This document shows positions 21,351 to 33,555 of a stretch of 64,000 nucleotides of DNA, piece after piece; position 1 is the first letter of the stretch; each line of letters begins with the position of its first letter. Source of the DNA: Diprion similis. Taxonomy: Eukaryota; Arthropoda; Insecta; Hymenoptera; Diprionidae. The position numbers were made by a program, and so were the translations under genes. A model generated the notes under the pieces. The model was not told where the DNA came from and did no database searches. It saw only the letters and a list, made by a program, of their open reading frames with translations. The stretch is taken from NCBI RefSeq assembly GCF_021155765.1, contig NC_060106.1:16766031-16830030 (forward strand), read 5' to 3'.

Positions 21351-24300
21351 ACTGGGTATACCAAAAATTGAGAAAAGTAACACGATGAGGTAAAAAAATG
21401 TTTAAATCATTCATTCGATTAGCAAGTGAATGATCTTTTCTGCTATAAATTTTTTTTACCGTAAATATGTTGCAATCAAAGCGTTTATAGTCAGGGAGAG
21501 ATATGTTTGTGTACTTACGGCGAGGAAGAGCGAATGCCGTTTTTGAGCCAACCTGTAGGGAGGGTGTACAGATACTACAGTATGCAAAGAGGTTAGCTAA
21601 GCAGCGGACGTGATAATATTTGAAAATTAGTATCACCGGGGCCTCTAAGAAAGGATTTTGATAACATACGACTCTATCTAGCATTCGCGGAAGCACAGGT
21701 AGAGTCTGTTTACTCAAGATAATAGCGACGGAGATGGGAACAGCGAGGGCTGCTGCACCCTCGGAAAGGAGGGATATTTCAGTAGGCAACGCCGCTTCGT
21801 AACTGTTCGTCGGCGTTCGGAGGCGGCGAGTTTTGCGAAAGGCGAGTGCAGGGGGTTGAGGCTGGGGCGAGGAGCTCGAGAGACTGTAGAGGAGGTGGAG
21901 GTGGAGGAGGAGGGTGGGATTCTCTCTCGGCGAGCTACAAGAACTTCATTTTCCGAGCCATTACGCCCCGTCCCACTGCACAGCACCGCCTAGAAACCCC
22001 TTCACCCCTTAAATTAATTTATATCGAAATTTTAAATGACACTCATCGGTCCGCGCAATAAATAACACGGGGAAACGCTTTTTCTACCACCTCGCCTGTT
22101 TGCACACCTTTCAGTCTTCAGTCGGGGGCGGCATTTTCCCCATATAGGTACGACACAGCAGACCCACCCTGCTGTACGCGTACACACCCTCCACCCTTTC
22201 TTTGGTAAATAACATAAATTCCTCACCCTGTAGACTCTCGCTTATATGTATATGTGCCCCGTCGCGCAATCTGTCAACCCCTGCGAGATCCTACAACCAT
22301 TATAAACACGACGGAAGTGCCGCGGCGGTTGTCACCAAACCTGATACGTACAGTCATAATTGTTACTGCTTTAAATTATTACATACATTTGTGCCTTCGA
22401 TGATTAATCTTGACGCAAATTATACAATTTCGCGTCTTATCTCTTCTCGATCCGCTGATGTGTTGCATAATATCCGCTGTATCTGGCACAAGCCAATTCG
22501 ATAATACGATTCGGTGAAGTACGTGTGGCCTTTACGCTTTAAACATTTGACAGTAAATTTTCAAGATGTTTTTAACGTGCAGAATTCTTTAAAAAAAATC
22601 CTAATTATGTACCTATATTAACGTAAGTGGAAAAATACGATCGAACTTTAGCCGTATTCTACCGAACGTAATAACTGCGGTACGGTACTGCCGACCGATG
22701 AATAAAAATTGTTGCTTAAAAAATCGATTTGTGGGAATCTAAAATATGTCAAAATACAACCCGATCATGTAGATATAACTATCGTAAAAGATAAACAATG
22801 TAAAGAAATTATTTTTTTCTTGGGGTCCCTATTGAAACGTCGCAGAGTATATATTTTTTGCATAAGAATAAAGAAAATGTCTCTTTGACCTATATCGTCA
22901 AAGTCTTTATTTAAATACACTTCAGTGGTCACGAACTCGAACCTCAAATTGGAATTCAAAACGTCCTCAAGCTTGCAATCCATGTAGCAAAAACCTCTTT
23001 CTTCTTGCATCCGTGATAAAATATTTTCCATATTGAAAAGACCGAAGAGATAAAGTTTGGAGGCTGCGTCAGGATCAGCTGACAATGAGCCATACTGTCG
23101 GACATGGTTCGCTGGGCTAGCTGTTGCGTTATGACGGGTTGGGTGATGGATGATGCTTCGGAGGGGCAGGGAATGGTCAAGGGTAGATATCGGTGATCCG
23201 GGGAAGCAAAGAGCCAAAGTGTATTGCCTATTACGTATGAATGTGGCCGATCCAGCATCCCGCGTCGTCTTTCCTTATCTCAGGAGCATGGCGGTCCGTT
23301 AATCACGAGCATCTGTCACCGGGCTCCACCCGAATTATTCAGTCAAGTCGTTCCTCGCCCGAGACACTGGTTAATCCGTGTACCTCGAATGCCTTGCGCC
23401 TCTTCGATCCCTTTTTGCAATTCGCGAGCCGTTTGCACCCCGACGATTCTCCCGCACGTGATATCCGTTGAGTCGCGTCTATATATACATATACGTCGCG
23501 AGAAAATTGATGAAATAGAAATTTTCACCCATTAGAATTGGACAGGTGTGCGCAGCACGGTGGCCGAAGAATTGTTTCGCTAACTCATTCACGTGCGACA
23601 GAGCAAAAAAAAAAAAAAAAATGCTGCGCAGGTATTTCGGAGTAATTTATAAAATTCCAATAAATCAGTCACGATTGATCCGCCACGCTTTGAACGGTTT
23701 AACTCGGTATTCAAATTTTATTTTACTTTATTTTACTTTATTTCTCCTATACTTTCTGTCCGAGTTGTTTTTAGGGAGCGTATATAGCCCTCGGGGCATA
23801 ATAAAGGCCGACGCTATGTATCGCTTCATCCGTCTCTCCACTCGCCCCTTTTCTTTATAAAGTTTAGAGTAAAGAGAAAGAGGGAAATAAGGAGAAGACG
23901 AAGAAGGAGGAGGGTGGAGGCGGGGTAAAAGAAGGAAAAGGAATCTCAAAAATTGACCTCTTCTCTTCTACTTTATCCTGGCTTTTTCGATCCATTTAAA
24001 AGAACCGAGAAGCCCGCGGCTGAGAGGCGGCAAACGAAATCCAAGGGTCAGGGCACAGCTGCGGGATGGAGGGTTGCGGACAAGGTTAGACGCCGCGTCG
24101 TCGTGCCCTTGTGTGGTTCAAATTGGTACAAAAGGCCCAGAGAGTGCGGGGGGTGTATTTCACAAAGGATCTGCTGACTTTCGACATGACTTTTATACCT
24201 ACCGCCGTTTCACTCGCTCTCGAAACCGCAAAGCATTATAATGGCCCGTTACAAGAATCGCTTTTCGTTCTTTTGAAGATTTGCAAATGTGCTCTGAATA

Positions 24301-26280
24301 CGTTGTGTAATATACGCACATGCGTCCATAACTCGTGTGCCAAATTCTGTTGAAGAGAATTTTTTTCGTACACAACATAAACACAAGTTGCTGCTAATTT
24401 GACTTGTTGTCGTTATGCAAACTAGAAAAAAAAAAATACAAGAAAAAATTGCCTAAGGCTAGGAAAGTTACTTGATGAAAGAATGCGCTGGTTTCCTCGC
24501 GTAGATTTCCGGCTTCAATTTATTACGAAACTAGCCAGGAACAGGGGGAGAGAAGACGGTTCAGTTGGAAGATAAAAGAGATACCAAGGTTTTTTTTCAT
24601 TCGTTGGTTGACTTGGTAGTTCGTTTGAAAAGGGAACGGCAAATGGAGGGAAGATAAAGAAAAGCTCCGACGGTTGGCCGGTCTTGTAGTTCGAGGAAAA
24701 TAATGAGATTCGAAAATATGCTGTTCCGTAAACGCGTTACAGTTTTAAAGATGGTAAGAAGAAAGGGGCGCTCATAGTTTGCTCCTTTGTTACAGATTGT
24801 TAGGAATTCGCGATCTCAGGCTGAGGAACAAAACGATCGAAATATACGGATGATACCTACGGAGGGATAAATTCTACAGGAACTGAGATCGGATCGAGAC
24901 ACGCTGTCAAATCGACACGCGATACTATCGCCTACGATTTCCGGTGTTAATATATCAAAGCTGTTCGAAGGGTGAGCCACGACTTTGATGAGAATTAAAT
25001 GACCCCGCTCCAATTATGTGGGTAAGTCGATATCAACGCGAAGACGCGGTAACTCTGAATTACTCGGCATTAAAAGCCTCGGCGAATACCCAATTTCGCT
25101 AAATGATTAACGGAGCTGGAATCACCGGTGTAATTGAAAAATAATTCGAACCCATTGCTGGATCATTCAAGCCTAATGTAGCCGTTCGTTTAACGCTGAC
25201 GATTTCGGGTGCTCTAACGTTTTACATTCTCTTATTTTTTTCTTTATCTCCGATGTTGTATAATTCATACAATACATATAATACCTTCCATCGACGAAGT
25301 GGAATCATTCATTCCTATAACGTAAAATAGTCGGTGCGTATTACGTATATACGCGGGGTTTTTTCCTCGTCGATTAAAATTTACCATTTTTCTCTCAACG
25401 CTTCGCGCTTCCGATCACGCCTGCACCCTAATTCGTTCTCACCCCTTTTCCTCTTTTTTTTACCACGCCAACCGCAAACTTTCACCGGTCCTGAAAAAGT
25501 TTGAAAACGGAAAAATTTCCGCACCCCAAAACCACCGCGTGATCGTTGCCATTTATTAAGGGATGATATTGCATCCCGTTTTCTCACCTTTGTCTATTTA
25601 CAACTATTTCTATAACCTCCAGTATTCACTGTTGAAACTGTAATATAATTATATTATAGCTTAAAGGAGAGAGAGAGAGAGAGAGAAAGAAACAAAAACA
25701 ATTGATCGATATTTCGCACTGCTGAGAAAAAAAAACATCGGAAAATTGTTTTACCGTAGTTGAACGTTTATACGTAATTACAGAATTGTTGTGCTGATGT
25801 TTAATTTTATTTATCGGAGATCCTGGAAAAGAAGCCCCGGCTTTAGGAGCGCATCACGGTATGTATTATACTTAGGTATACAACGAGTTGCTGTACTTTT
25901 TTATCCCTCTGGAATTTGACCTGATTTCTAACATTGGAATTTCCTTATTCTCATCCATCTGGAAAGATACTTATGTTGAAAGTAATTTGAAGTTATATAC
26001 ATTTCGAGGAGGCCATGATAAAGTAGCAGGACGGAAAAAATACTAATAGAAAAGAAATGAAACTTTAGTACTAACAGGAAGTGAAATTTTCTTCATTCTC
26101 AATAACGTGGACGAAGAAACGGACCTTTATTTATCAGAAAAAAACACTTCGCTTCCGTAGCTCATCGCACACAGAGTGAGATGGAGCAGCAAGCCCACAG
26201 TTATGAAATGAAATCAAGTAAAGGCAAAAATCCGCAACGCGTATGGCTTAGGAGAAAATTCATCGACGTGTGACCATCTG
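21351..26280. other. Intergenic or intronic DNA, no gene found
   Basis: Mixed composition. Contains a GGA-rich purine tract at 21880-21920, an A-run at 23606-23622, a purine block at 23860-23945 and a short (GA)n at 25667-25686. Open frames up to 150 codons on the minus strand near 22.77-23.26 kb have no recognisable domain and unusual composition. Confidence 0.45.
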
Positions 26281-27055
26281 CTAGAGAGAAAAAAAAATAA
26301 TTTCAGCCGTAGGGAGCGAGAACAAGGTATACAATGACCTTTGGGGCGCTGGACCATAACGTAAAAATGTCCTCGACATGGAGGCTCGAGGGGCAAGAGG
26401 AGGATTCGGTGAAACAGCTCGCGTTGTTGTCAAAGTATGCGCAGAAATTGTTTTGCGCCGTAAAGGAAGGCGGCGGCAGATGCCTGGGCTTACCGCACAC
26501 CAGAGGAGCATATCGTCCTCGATCCTTTGCAACATTTTCTGCTTTCAATGCCTTGCTGCCGAGGTTGCGAGGCCTCCAAGTCTCGGGTGCACTGGCACAA
26601 GGTAAGCTCATGAAGGCGCAAGTTTGCGCGGCGAAACGTTTGCTCGTCGTCTGAGTTAATTCGGCGAGATTCTACCGGGGTAAGTGTGTCGTATCTGCAG
26701 GCTATAACGTGGACGTGTGTAGTAGAACTCGGCATCCTCGTCGTAGCTTCTCTGTATACCCCGTCCAGGCCTCAGGGCCTGCTTTGTCGCAACGCGATGC
26801 TGCGAGGAACCGCGAAAGGCATGCTTCGCATAGTTTTCGTCCTGCCGAAGGCACGAGAGAAAGAGTCCTGGAGGCTGGAGCGCCACCTTTCGACACGCGG
26901 TTCCGAATTGCAAACGAAAAAAGAGAAGCAAAACTCTGAGGCGATTTTACAAGCGCCAAAAAACGTCCTTTTGATTGTAAGACGCGACGCGGAGGACACA
27001 GGACGAAAAGGATGCGTTGAACCCCCGGCGTATAATCCTTAATCGCGAAATTCAA
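26281..27055. other. Stop-poor, GC-richer block open in several frames on both strands
   Basis: Across this stretch, frames of 75-118 codons are open in most of the six frames simultaneously, e.g. plus 26334-26654 and 26686-27042, minus 26303-26611 and 26702-27055. None resembles a known protein. A possible splice donor GG|GTAAGTG lies near 26680 on the plus strand. It could be a GC-rich non-coding exon or simply a stop-poor region. Confidence 0.3.
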
Positions 27056-27141
27056 TAGAACTTTTACGGGCTCTTTGGCGCCCCCGTAGACGACGTCTGT
27101 ATGGCACCCGAGAATGAGAGATTCTGTATAAGATTGATGGA

Positions 27142-27156
27142 GGGGGGGGGGGGGGG
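27142..27156 (+). repeat. G15 homopolymer
   Basis: Fifteen consecutive G on the plus strand. Confidence 0.95.
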
Positions 27157-28405
27157 TTAAAAACCTTGTTGTAACGGCTATACGAGATTCGAAACCCGAG
27201 TCGGGTTCAATTTGCTGAGCGTTTGTTAATCAGCCGAGATCTACTCGGAAAAAAAACGTAAGAGATCTGTACAGAAGACGGTCTTATTTTGTTTGACGTC
27301 TGGAAGGTTCGCAAGCACCAGACTAAACAAATAAAACGTCAAGAACGTTACTGAAAACATTAGAGACCCCGTGAACGTTGATTTGTCGAATGTCCCCAAC
27401 GTGACGTGATCAAATTCACTCGTTATACGCCGGAAACCCTCTATCTGACTTAGCTTGATTGTATGAAAATTATAGAGATACAATTGTTTTTCTGTAAATA
27501 GATTCAAAACCCGGAATGCAGATGATTTTGTCGAAAGAAATCTATCGAGGGAAAAAAATCCGCTACAACGGTTGGAGGAGAAGGACTAAGAGCCTGAAAA
27601 TGTGTGGAAAATAATTTTAGTCGAACGCATTTCTTCATTTTCATGAAGAATTTTCGTTAGTTATTTCCGCAACGCTGTGAAGTAATGAAATCTGTTTTCG
27701 ACTTTATCCGCGATTGCCAAGTCGAGGCAATTAACTACGAATAAAAAAGAAAAAAAATTAGGAGAGAATTGAGCTCTGGGTCCATTAGAGCGTTTAAAGA
27801 TGACGAAGTGGCATTTCGTGCTGCATACTTTATACCGCCATGCGGAACGCCCTTGTTCTACAGTTGAGACAAACTAGATTCCTGCAGAAAATTTGATCAA
27901 GCCCCTGAAATATTTCCCGTGTATTAATTGCTATCGATTTCCGATTGCCGAAGCATGTACATGTGTATTATACGTACGTGTACAGCCGGTAATAGGAATT
28001 GATCCGGCATCAATGCAGCGGCGATCCCGATTCCGCGTTTTCCATACGGAAGCGAAACGTTATCCTATTTGCCTTGCTGGCCATGCACGCGTGTGTCTAC
28101 TTGAAGCGATAAAGTAATTTATCCGCAGCGTATATGTATACCGCATTCGGATTCCGCACTGAATGGCATTGCGACTAATCGCGATTCGGTCGCCGTTTTG
28201 TACAAGGGTCAACAAATGTACGCTCGATCTAATTTACATCGGACGTTCTGCGTCCGCGAAGACCGATGTTCTGCCTAATTACGAACAAGAGTATACGAGA
28301 AGGCAATATCGCTTTGCAGCTCAGTGTTTTGCGGCAAGAAACTACGTATAGCTACGTAGATGCGATATTAGTTCCGCAGTTCTGTCTGCCTGGTGTCTCC
28401 CCCTC

Positions 28406-28436
<31 letters not shown>

Positions 28437-29080
28437 GCATTTTCGTCGACCTATCGTTTTGCGGAATGTCGCAGTTACTCGGAATTTTGCCCATGCTCAC
28501 AATTTCAGTGAAATGAAATTGCATCAGAATTCTTAAGTGACGCGATTAAAATTTTTAATTATCCTTTGATATCGTCACTCGAGCTTCTAATTCACGGTAT
28601 AAAAAAGGTATAAAGGGAGAGTAATTAGTTGATGAGCACGATGATACGGTAGAAGTTAAACCCAATTTAATCACAGACCGTATCTTGGATCACGCAACCC
28701 TGCACATGGTTCATTAAACGGATGGATGTCCGTAAAGTTTCAGACTCTGTACGACTCTCCTCGGGACAAGCTGCGAGGTATAGATACTGCCCGCTTCACG
28801 GACTTGGTAATGTCAATAGTTAACGCGTAAATTTGTACAAAATGAAGGACAGAAATGGCTATATGAATTCGTAGAGACAAACGCGACGAGAAAATTGATA
28901 TTGAGACCTTAACGGCCAGTCGAAAATTATTCTTATAACAATTGTTTGTAGATCCAGTCGAGATAGACACACAAGTCATAAAAAGTTCAAGTACCATAAA
29001 AATTGGAATGAACGGATATAAGGATACGGATTTTATCGGTACATATTTGCTGTAAAAATGGAGTTCATGTCAGGTTCGCG
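27157..29080. other. Intergenic or intronic DNA, no gene found
   Basis: No coding exon. Includes the (CT)n tract at 28412-28436. Confidence 0.45.
28412..28436. repeat. (CT)n microsatellite
   Basis: About 12 perfect CT units. The opposite strand reads as a GAGA tract. Confidence 0.95.
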
Positions 29081-29213
29081 TGAGAGAAATCTCAGGTTTC
29101 CGATATTAGCCACCCGACACAAGCTTGCTTGGCTATGAGGTTTAAGCTACTTATTATTATCTACCGGTTACTTAGGGACCGGTAGTACAGGTTTGATCAG
29201 TTGATCCGAAACC
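29081..29213. repeat. Cluster of four stem-loops
   Basis: In series: TGAGA-GAAA-TCTCA (29081-29094), TAGCCA/TGGCTA (29107-29135), CTACCGGT/ACCGGTAG with a 9-nt loop (29161-29185), and GGTTTGATCA-GT-TGATC-CG-AAACC (29190-29213), a 10-bp arm interrupted by a 2-nt bulge. No coding potential. Confidence 0.55.
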
Positions 29214-29458
29214 GTAATCAACATCACCGTATAATGTATGTATAATGGTATAACACGCCAAGGCTGTACGTTACCGCTATAACAGGCCTTAAGTCAGAGC
29301 TTACAATCACTCCGTATACGTACAGTGTCTCTCTATATTTCCCCTTCTTATTATTGCGAAGTCTAAGCCTTTGACGCTCGGAATAATAACGTTCCCGACA
29401 ACTTCTAAGCCCCTTTAGCCTCCCTTCTTCGTCAACGTTTCATCGATTCTTCAGTTTG

Positions 29459-29480
29459 CCCCCCCCCCCCCCCCCCCCCC
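29459..29480 (+). repeat. C22 homopolymer
   Basis: Twenty-two consecutive C, i.e. G22 on the minus strand. Length in the real genome may be misestimated. Confidence 0.93.
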
Positions 29481-29547
29481 GGCGAATGTTATTATGAGTA
29501 GGTACGCGATATCCGATTGATTGACCATTCTGCCGCTGAGCATTCAG

Positions 29548-29700
29548 CGTACTTGTGACTTCAATGGACTTGGTGAGTTAAAGAGGTTTTAAAAGAGTTC
29601 AAGTGAATTGAAATGACTTCGGAAAAGTTCACTTAGCATCATAATTTCAAGTGACTTCTAGTGACTTCGAGTGACATCAAGTGAATTGAAGAGACTTATC
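29548..29700. repeat. Degenerate tandem repeat of AAGTGACTTC-like decamers
   Basis: Repeated words: TTGTGACTTC, GAGTTCAAGTGAATTG, AAATGACTTC, TTCAAGTGACTTC, TAGTGACTTC, GAGTGACATC, AAGTGAATTG, AAGAGACTT. The spacing is near 10-11 bp in the last 60 bases. A decayed minisatellite is the simplest reading. Confidence 0.55.
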
Positions 29701-32700
29701 TTACGTAAATTATGTATACCTCACTCCGGGAAAGAACGATGGAACGTACACCGATGAACGAACTTCGAAGAATAATGTCAAGCACAGGCGGGTGAACAGA
29801 AAAGCTTACTGTTGTGTGTACACTGCTCGGAGGCGACTGTAACTTTTGCGTAGACTCCACTAGGTACCGAGACTACGTCTCTGGCGAATCACCGTCGAAG
29901 TTGGGGTTGGGATTGCGGCGAAGAGAGGAGATGGAAGTTTGAACCGTTTGGGAATGGATTCGCCGGGTTACGCGGTGTCGCGAGAAAAAACGAAAGGAAC
30001 ACTTTCATGCATTAACGAGTCACTATTAACCAAATTTTTTTTACCTTGATATTAAAATTCACGCTAAGTGCAGGCTGACAGTGATATCCTGCTGAGAATA
30101 CAACTTGGGTTTTGAAACCTGCAGAACCAAGTAACCCGAATTGATGGACATTCGAGAAAGGAAAATGGTGTTGGAAGCGAAGTTCTCTATTCAACATTTT
30201 ACAAATTTTTCCTGAACTCACTAACTAATCATTATCATTCGATCTCTGTGTTAAGGAATTGGCATTAATGCAACCTTGGTGCTTTTAATACGCGATTATA
30301 TGCTCGGAATGGAAGTATAAAAATACTAATCGGCACAAGTAGGAAAAATAAAAGTTTTTCACGAGAGAGGGTGAGGTTGGAGGAGTAAGAAATTGTTATA
30401 TAAATAGCGCGTTACTTTTTACCGCTGTAATTTGAGGTATGCCGCGCTTTATTTTGACTGACGGGGAAATGACCATTTGCTCTTTAGCACCGCAATGTCA
30501 CCGAAACGACTCGTTTTCAGACGGCGCCGTTCTTGGATGAGTAATTTCCTGAGCTTTGGCGTCAAGGGTTGTGTTTCATGCCGCAGAGTGGCCCAGTTGT
30601 TTAATATAATGAACGAATAAATAGATCAAGAAATTAACGTAATTAAACAAACCATAAAAAAAAAATTCCAAGCCTGTCTGTCATGTACGTAAAATACAAC
30701 AAAAGACAAAAAACAAATTCATCCAAAATTTGAATCGTCAACATTGAAAAATTTCGCGTTAGATCAAAGAACTTTCAGTCATATGTCATATACTGGGGTT
30801 ACCTAAACTCGCGTAGCTTGCATCCCGATATTCTTCCAATTCAATTTCCAAGAAAATCTTCAATAGCAAAAAGTCAACTAAAGTCACCGACATTTATGCA
30901 CTTGCTACTCTACAGGCGACGAAGTGGAAAGCAAAAAAGTGGTCGAATGCTCCCGGGTCCTCGACAGTGTCTTTCCGGAACACCGTGTATAGGGGGGTAG
31001 TAGTATAGAAGAGAGAGGGGGAGGGATAATTGAATACAACTTGATCGGGCCGCGCGTTTCCACCCCATTAAATCGGGCTTAAACTCTTGGGCGGCGGAGC
31101 GGGCCGGCAACCCAGACCAAGCCTCGCGCGTGCGAGAGAGAATGTTTACTGCTGCCCCAGCTGGGGGCCAATCAGTACGAGAGCCGCGCCCTGCACCCAG
31201 TCGACGCCACTACACAACCCTACAATAGAACGGGGTATACAGAGCCGGCCACCCTGCACCAACACCACGCAAGGTTCCAACACCAACCAACCAACCAGCC
31301 AGCCAGCCATCCAGTCAGGGAACCGGCACTGTCGTTATATCGCTGAATTATTTCTCTGCAACGATCTCCGGTATGACTATAATCAAATTAACTTCCTCAA
31401 GATTTTAGAACCCCACTTGGTCCTCGAGTTCAACCGAACACTCTGAGAGCCAGTACTCAGGACCCCAAGTTAGGCGTTTATTTTTCGAGGAAATACTGCC
31501 CTGAGTTTTCTGGATTATTCAAGTTTTGTATAAGCAGGTGAACCGTATGCGTGCATTTTGACTTCTTGGATAATATTAGAGAATGACGGGATCGCAAAGA
31601 AGAAATATTGGAAATTTATGGAGTAATTGTTTTTTGCCGAAAGCACGACAGCTTGATGTTGCGTGAAACGAAGTCATCAGCCGATGAGTATAAATTTGTT
31701 TGTATACGCATATGTGGTGCCTGGGATGGCGGGATAAAGTTTTAAAGGTTAAAGGCCCTTCATCACTTCAGTACCACGGATCGGTGGAGCAATTATGGAG
31801 GGGTAATCCAACCCCGAGACTCATCAGACGTAGGTGAAGTTGAATGAAATGTTGCGATAATACAAGGCTTGATAAAGTTATAGTATAATATGGATGCATG
31901 TCTAGCCTCTGTTATAGTTACGGTTATTCTATTCCAAACTAGTCGATTTCCACTAATAGAGATAGAAGAATAAACAGACGATTTAATTTTGATGCGAAAA
32001 TGCGTAGGTGGGTGAACTTTATACTTTATTAGTAATAACAGCGCTGCAAGACTTTCAAGATGCATCTTTTCTTTCCGAAAAATAAGCTCTGAACTCCAAA
32101 GTTAAGTTTCCAGTATTACTTATTCCAGAATTGGTCGCTGAACTCGGCAATGCGATGGAAACGTACGGACGACCGTTAAAGCGTTTCACATTCGCCTTCC
32201 ATACGATCAGAACGAGCTTCTACCGAAGATATTCGTCGCTGGTTTTACCTTGAGCAAAGCAATTTCGGGGCGCTCGTGAGGATTCTGATACCCACCCACA
32301 ATCAGTTCCCGAAGAAGGCTCGAAGCTAAGCTGCTATCCGGCGAATGCCAGTCAACTTCTCCGCGCACCTGCCTGAAGCCTGGGAATTCCACGACGAGGA
32401 ATCCAAACCTTCCGCTAGCTAACCCAAGCGTGGTGCCGCTCGGGCCACAAGGATCAGAATTTCCTTCCATGTATACATCCAGGACGATACAACCGTGGCG
32501 AGATCACCTCGATCCTAGGTCGTATAGGACCCCGTACAACTACGTAAACATGTGCCTTGGATGTGGCAAGGTGAAAACTTGCGGTACAACACACACGCCG
32601 CATCTCTCGAGGGCGAAGAGTCATTCATGCTGGTAGCTACATACAAGCCAGTGTCGGAGCTCAGCTGAGCTCTCTCCGGAAAGATAATCAAAGTTCTTAC

Positions 32701-33500
32701 CCCACAGACGATTTCTCGCATCCTCTTAGCGTTCTAGGTGCCCACTAGACGAGGCAAACCGACTGCGGAGAGGTTTGGATGTGGATGTGCATGTGGAAGG
32801 GTTGAAGGTTGAGGTTGGGGAGAGTGAGACATGGTGCGGGCTACGGGATGGTCTTTTGCGGCGTTATCTGTTTCCAAGCTAATCTCACCAAGAAGTCAAG
32901 CGACCTGACCGAACCTGAACGCTGCCGCTACATGATTCCTCCGAAGCCGAGTGGAAGTCGCCTCGATGCCGTCCCCAAAGCCGAGGCAAAGCCAGAGTCA
33001 GACCCGGCCTAATCCCCGCCACAGTTCCAAATACAGCTCGGAATAAGGTATACGTGATTCCAGCCGCTCAAAGGAGCTAATGTTGTTTCTTTTATTGCTA
33101 ATTATCTTTCCCAAGTCTAAGACTTTGTTCCAGAAGCTGCTTGCAGGCCTCTTATCGCCGATCACCGATTCATCCCGATTGCCATATAACAAACAGCCGG
33201 AGGAACGGTAAGGTGGGTGAAGAGAATAAGGAAAATTCCGGCAAGCAATTACCCACGTCAGCTGTATCAAGTGTGCAGAGCTGAAGGACGAGGATGAGTC
33301 AGCTTTCGGTTGAAATAAGTTCATCTCTCTCGGATTAAGGGAACCGAGCTAAAAGGCTGGACGAATGGCAGTGGCACCGTACACAGGCCGGAGCTATTAA
33401 TCAAGTCAAATCAAGCTGTGGCTAATCAGTCGACGATAGGCCAGTCAAGAAGGGATACAGAAAAACTTGGATTGGGTATCGAGCAACTCAGAGGTTCCCA
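29701..33500. other. Intergenic or intronic DNA, no gene found
   Basis: Becomes GC- and CpG-richer from about 30.95 kb. A CCAAT-containing CpG-rich patch lies near 31085-31210, followed by (CCAA/CCAG)-like repeats around 31285-31310. Open frames of up to 119 codons (31087-31446 plus strand) have no recognised domain. Confidence 0.4.
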
Positions 33501-33555
33501 GGGCGGCGGCGGCGGTGGTGGTGGTGGTGGTGGTGGTGGTGGTGGTGGTGGTGGC
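33501..33555 (+). repeat. (GGC)n(GGT)n trinucleotide repeat
   Basis: About four GGC units followed by about thirteen GGT units. In one minus-strand frame it would encode polyproline, but the surrounding frame shows no gene. Confidence 0.95.

Noticed and set aside
22765-23258. 100-150 codon minus-strand frames
   Set aside because: No recognised domain, overlapping frames of equal length, and AT-driven composition at the C-terminal half.
31087-31446. 119-codon plus-strand frame in a CpG-rich patch
   Set aside because: Low-complexity Pro/Thr/Gln stretch from CCAA/CCAG repeats and no domain. More likely UTR-like or intergenic.
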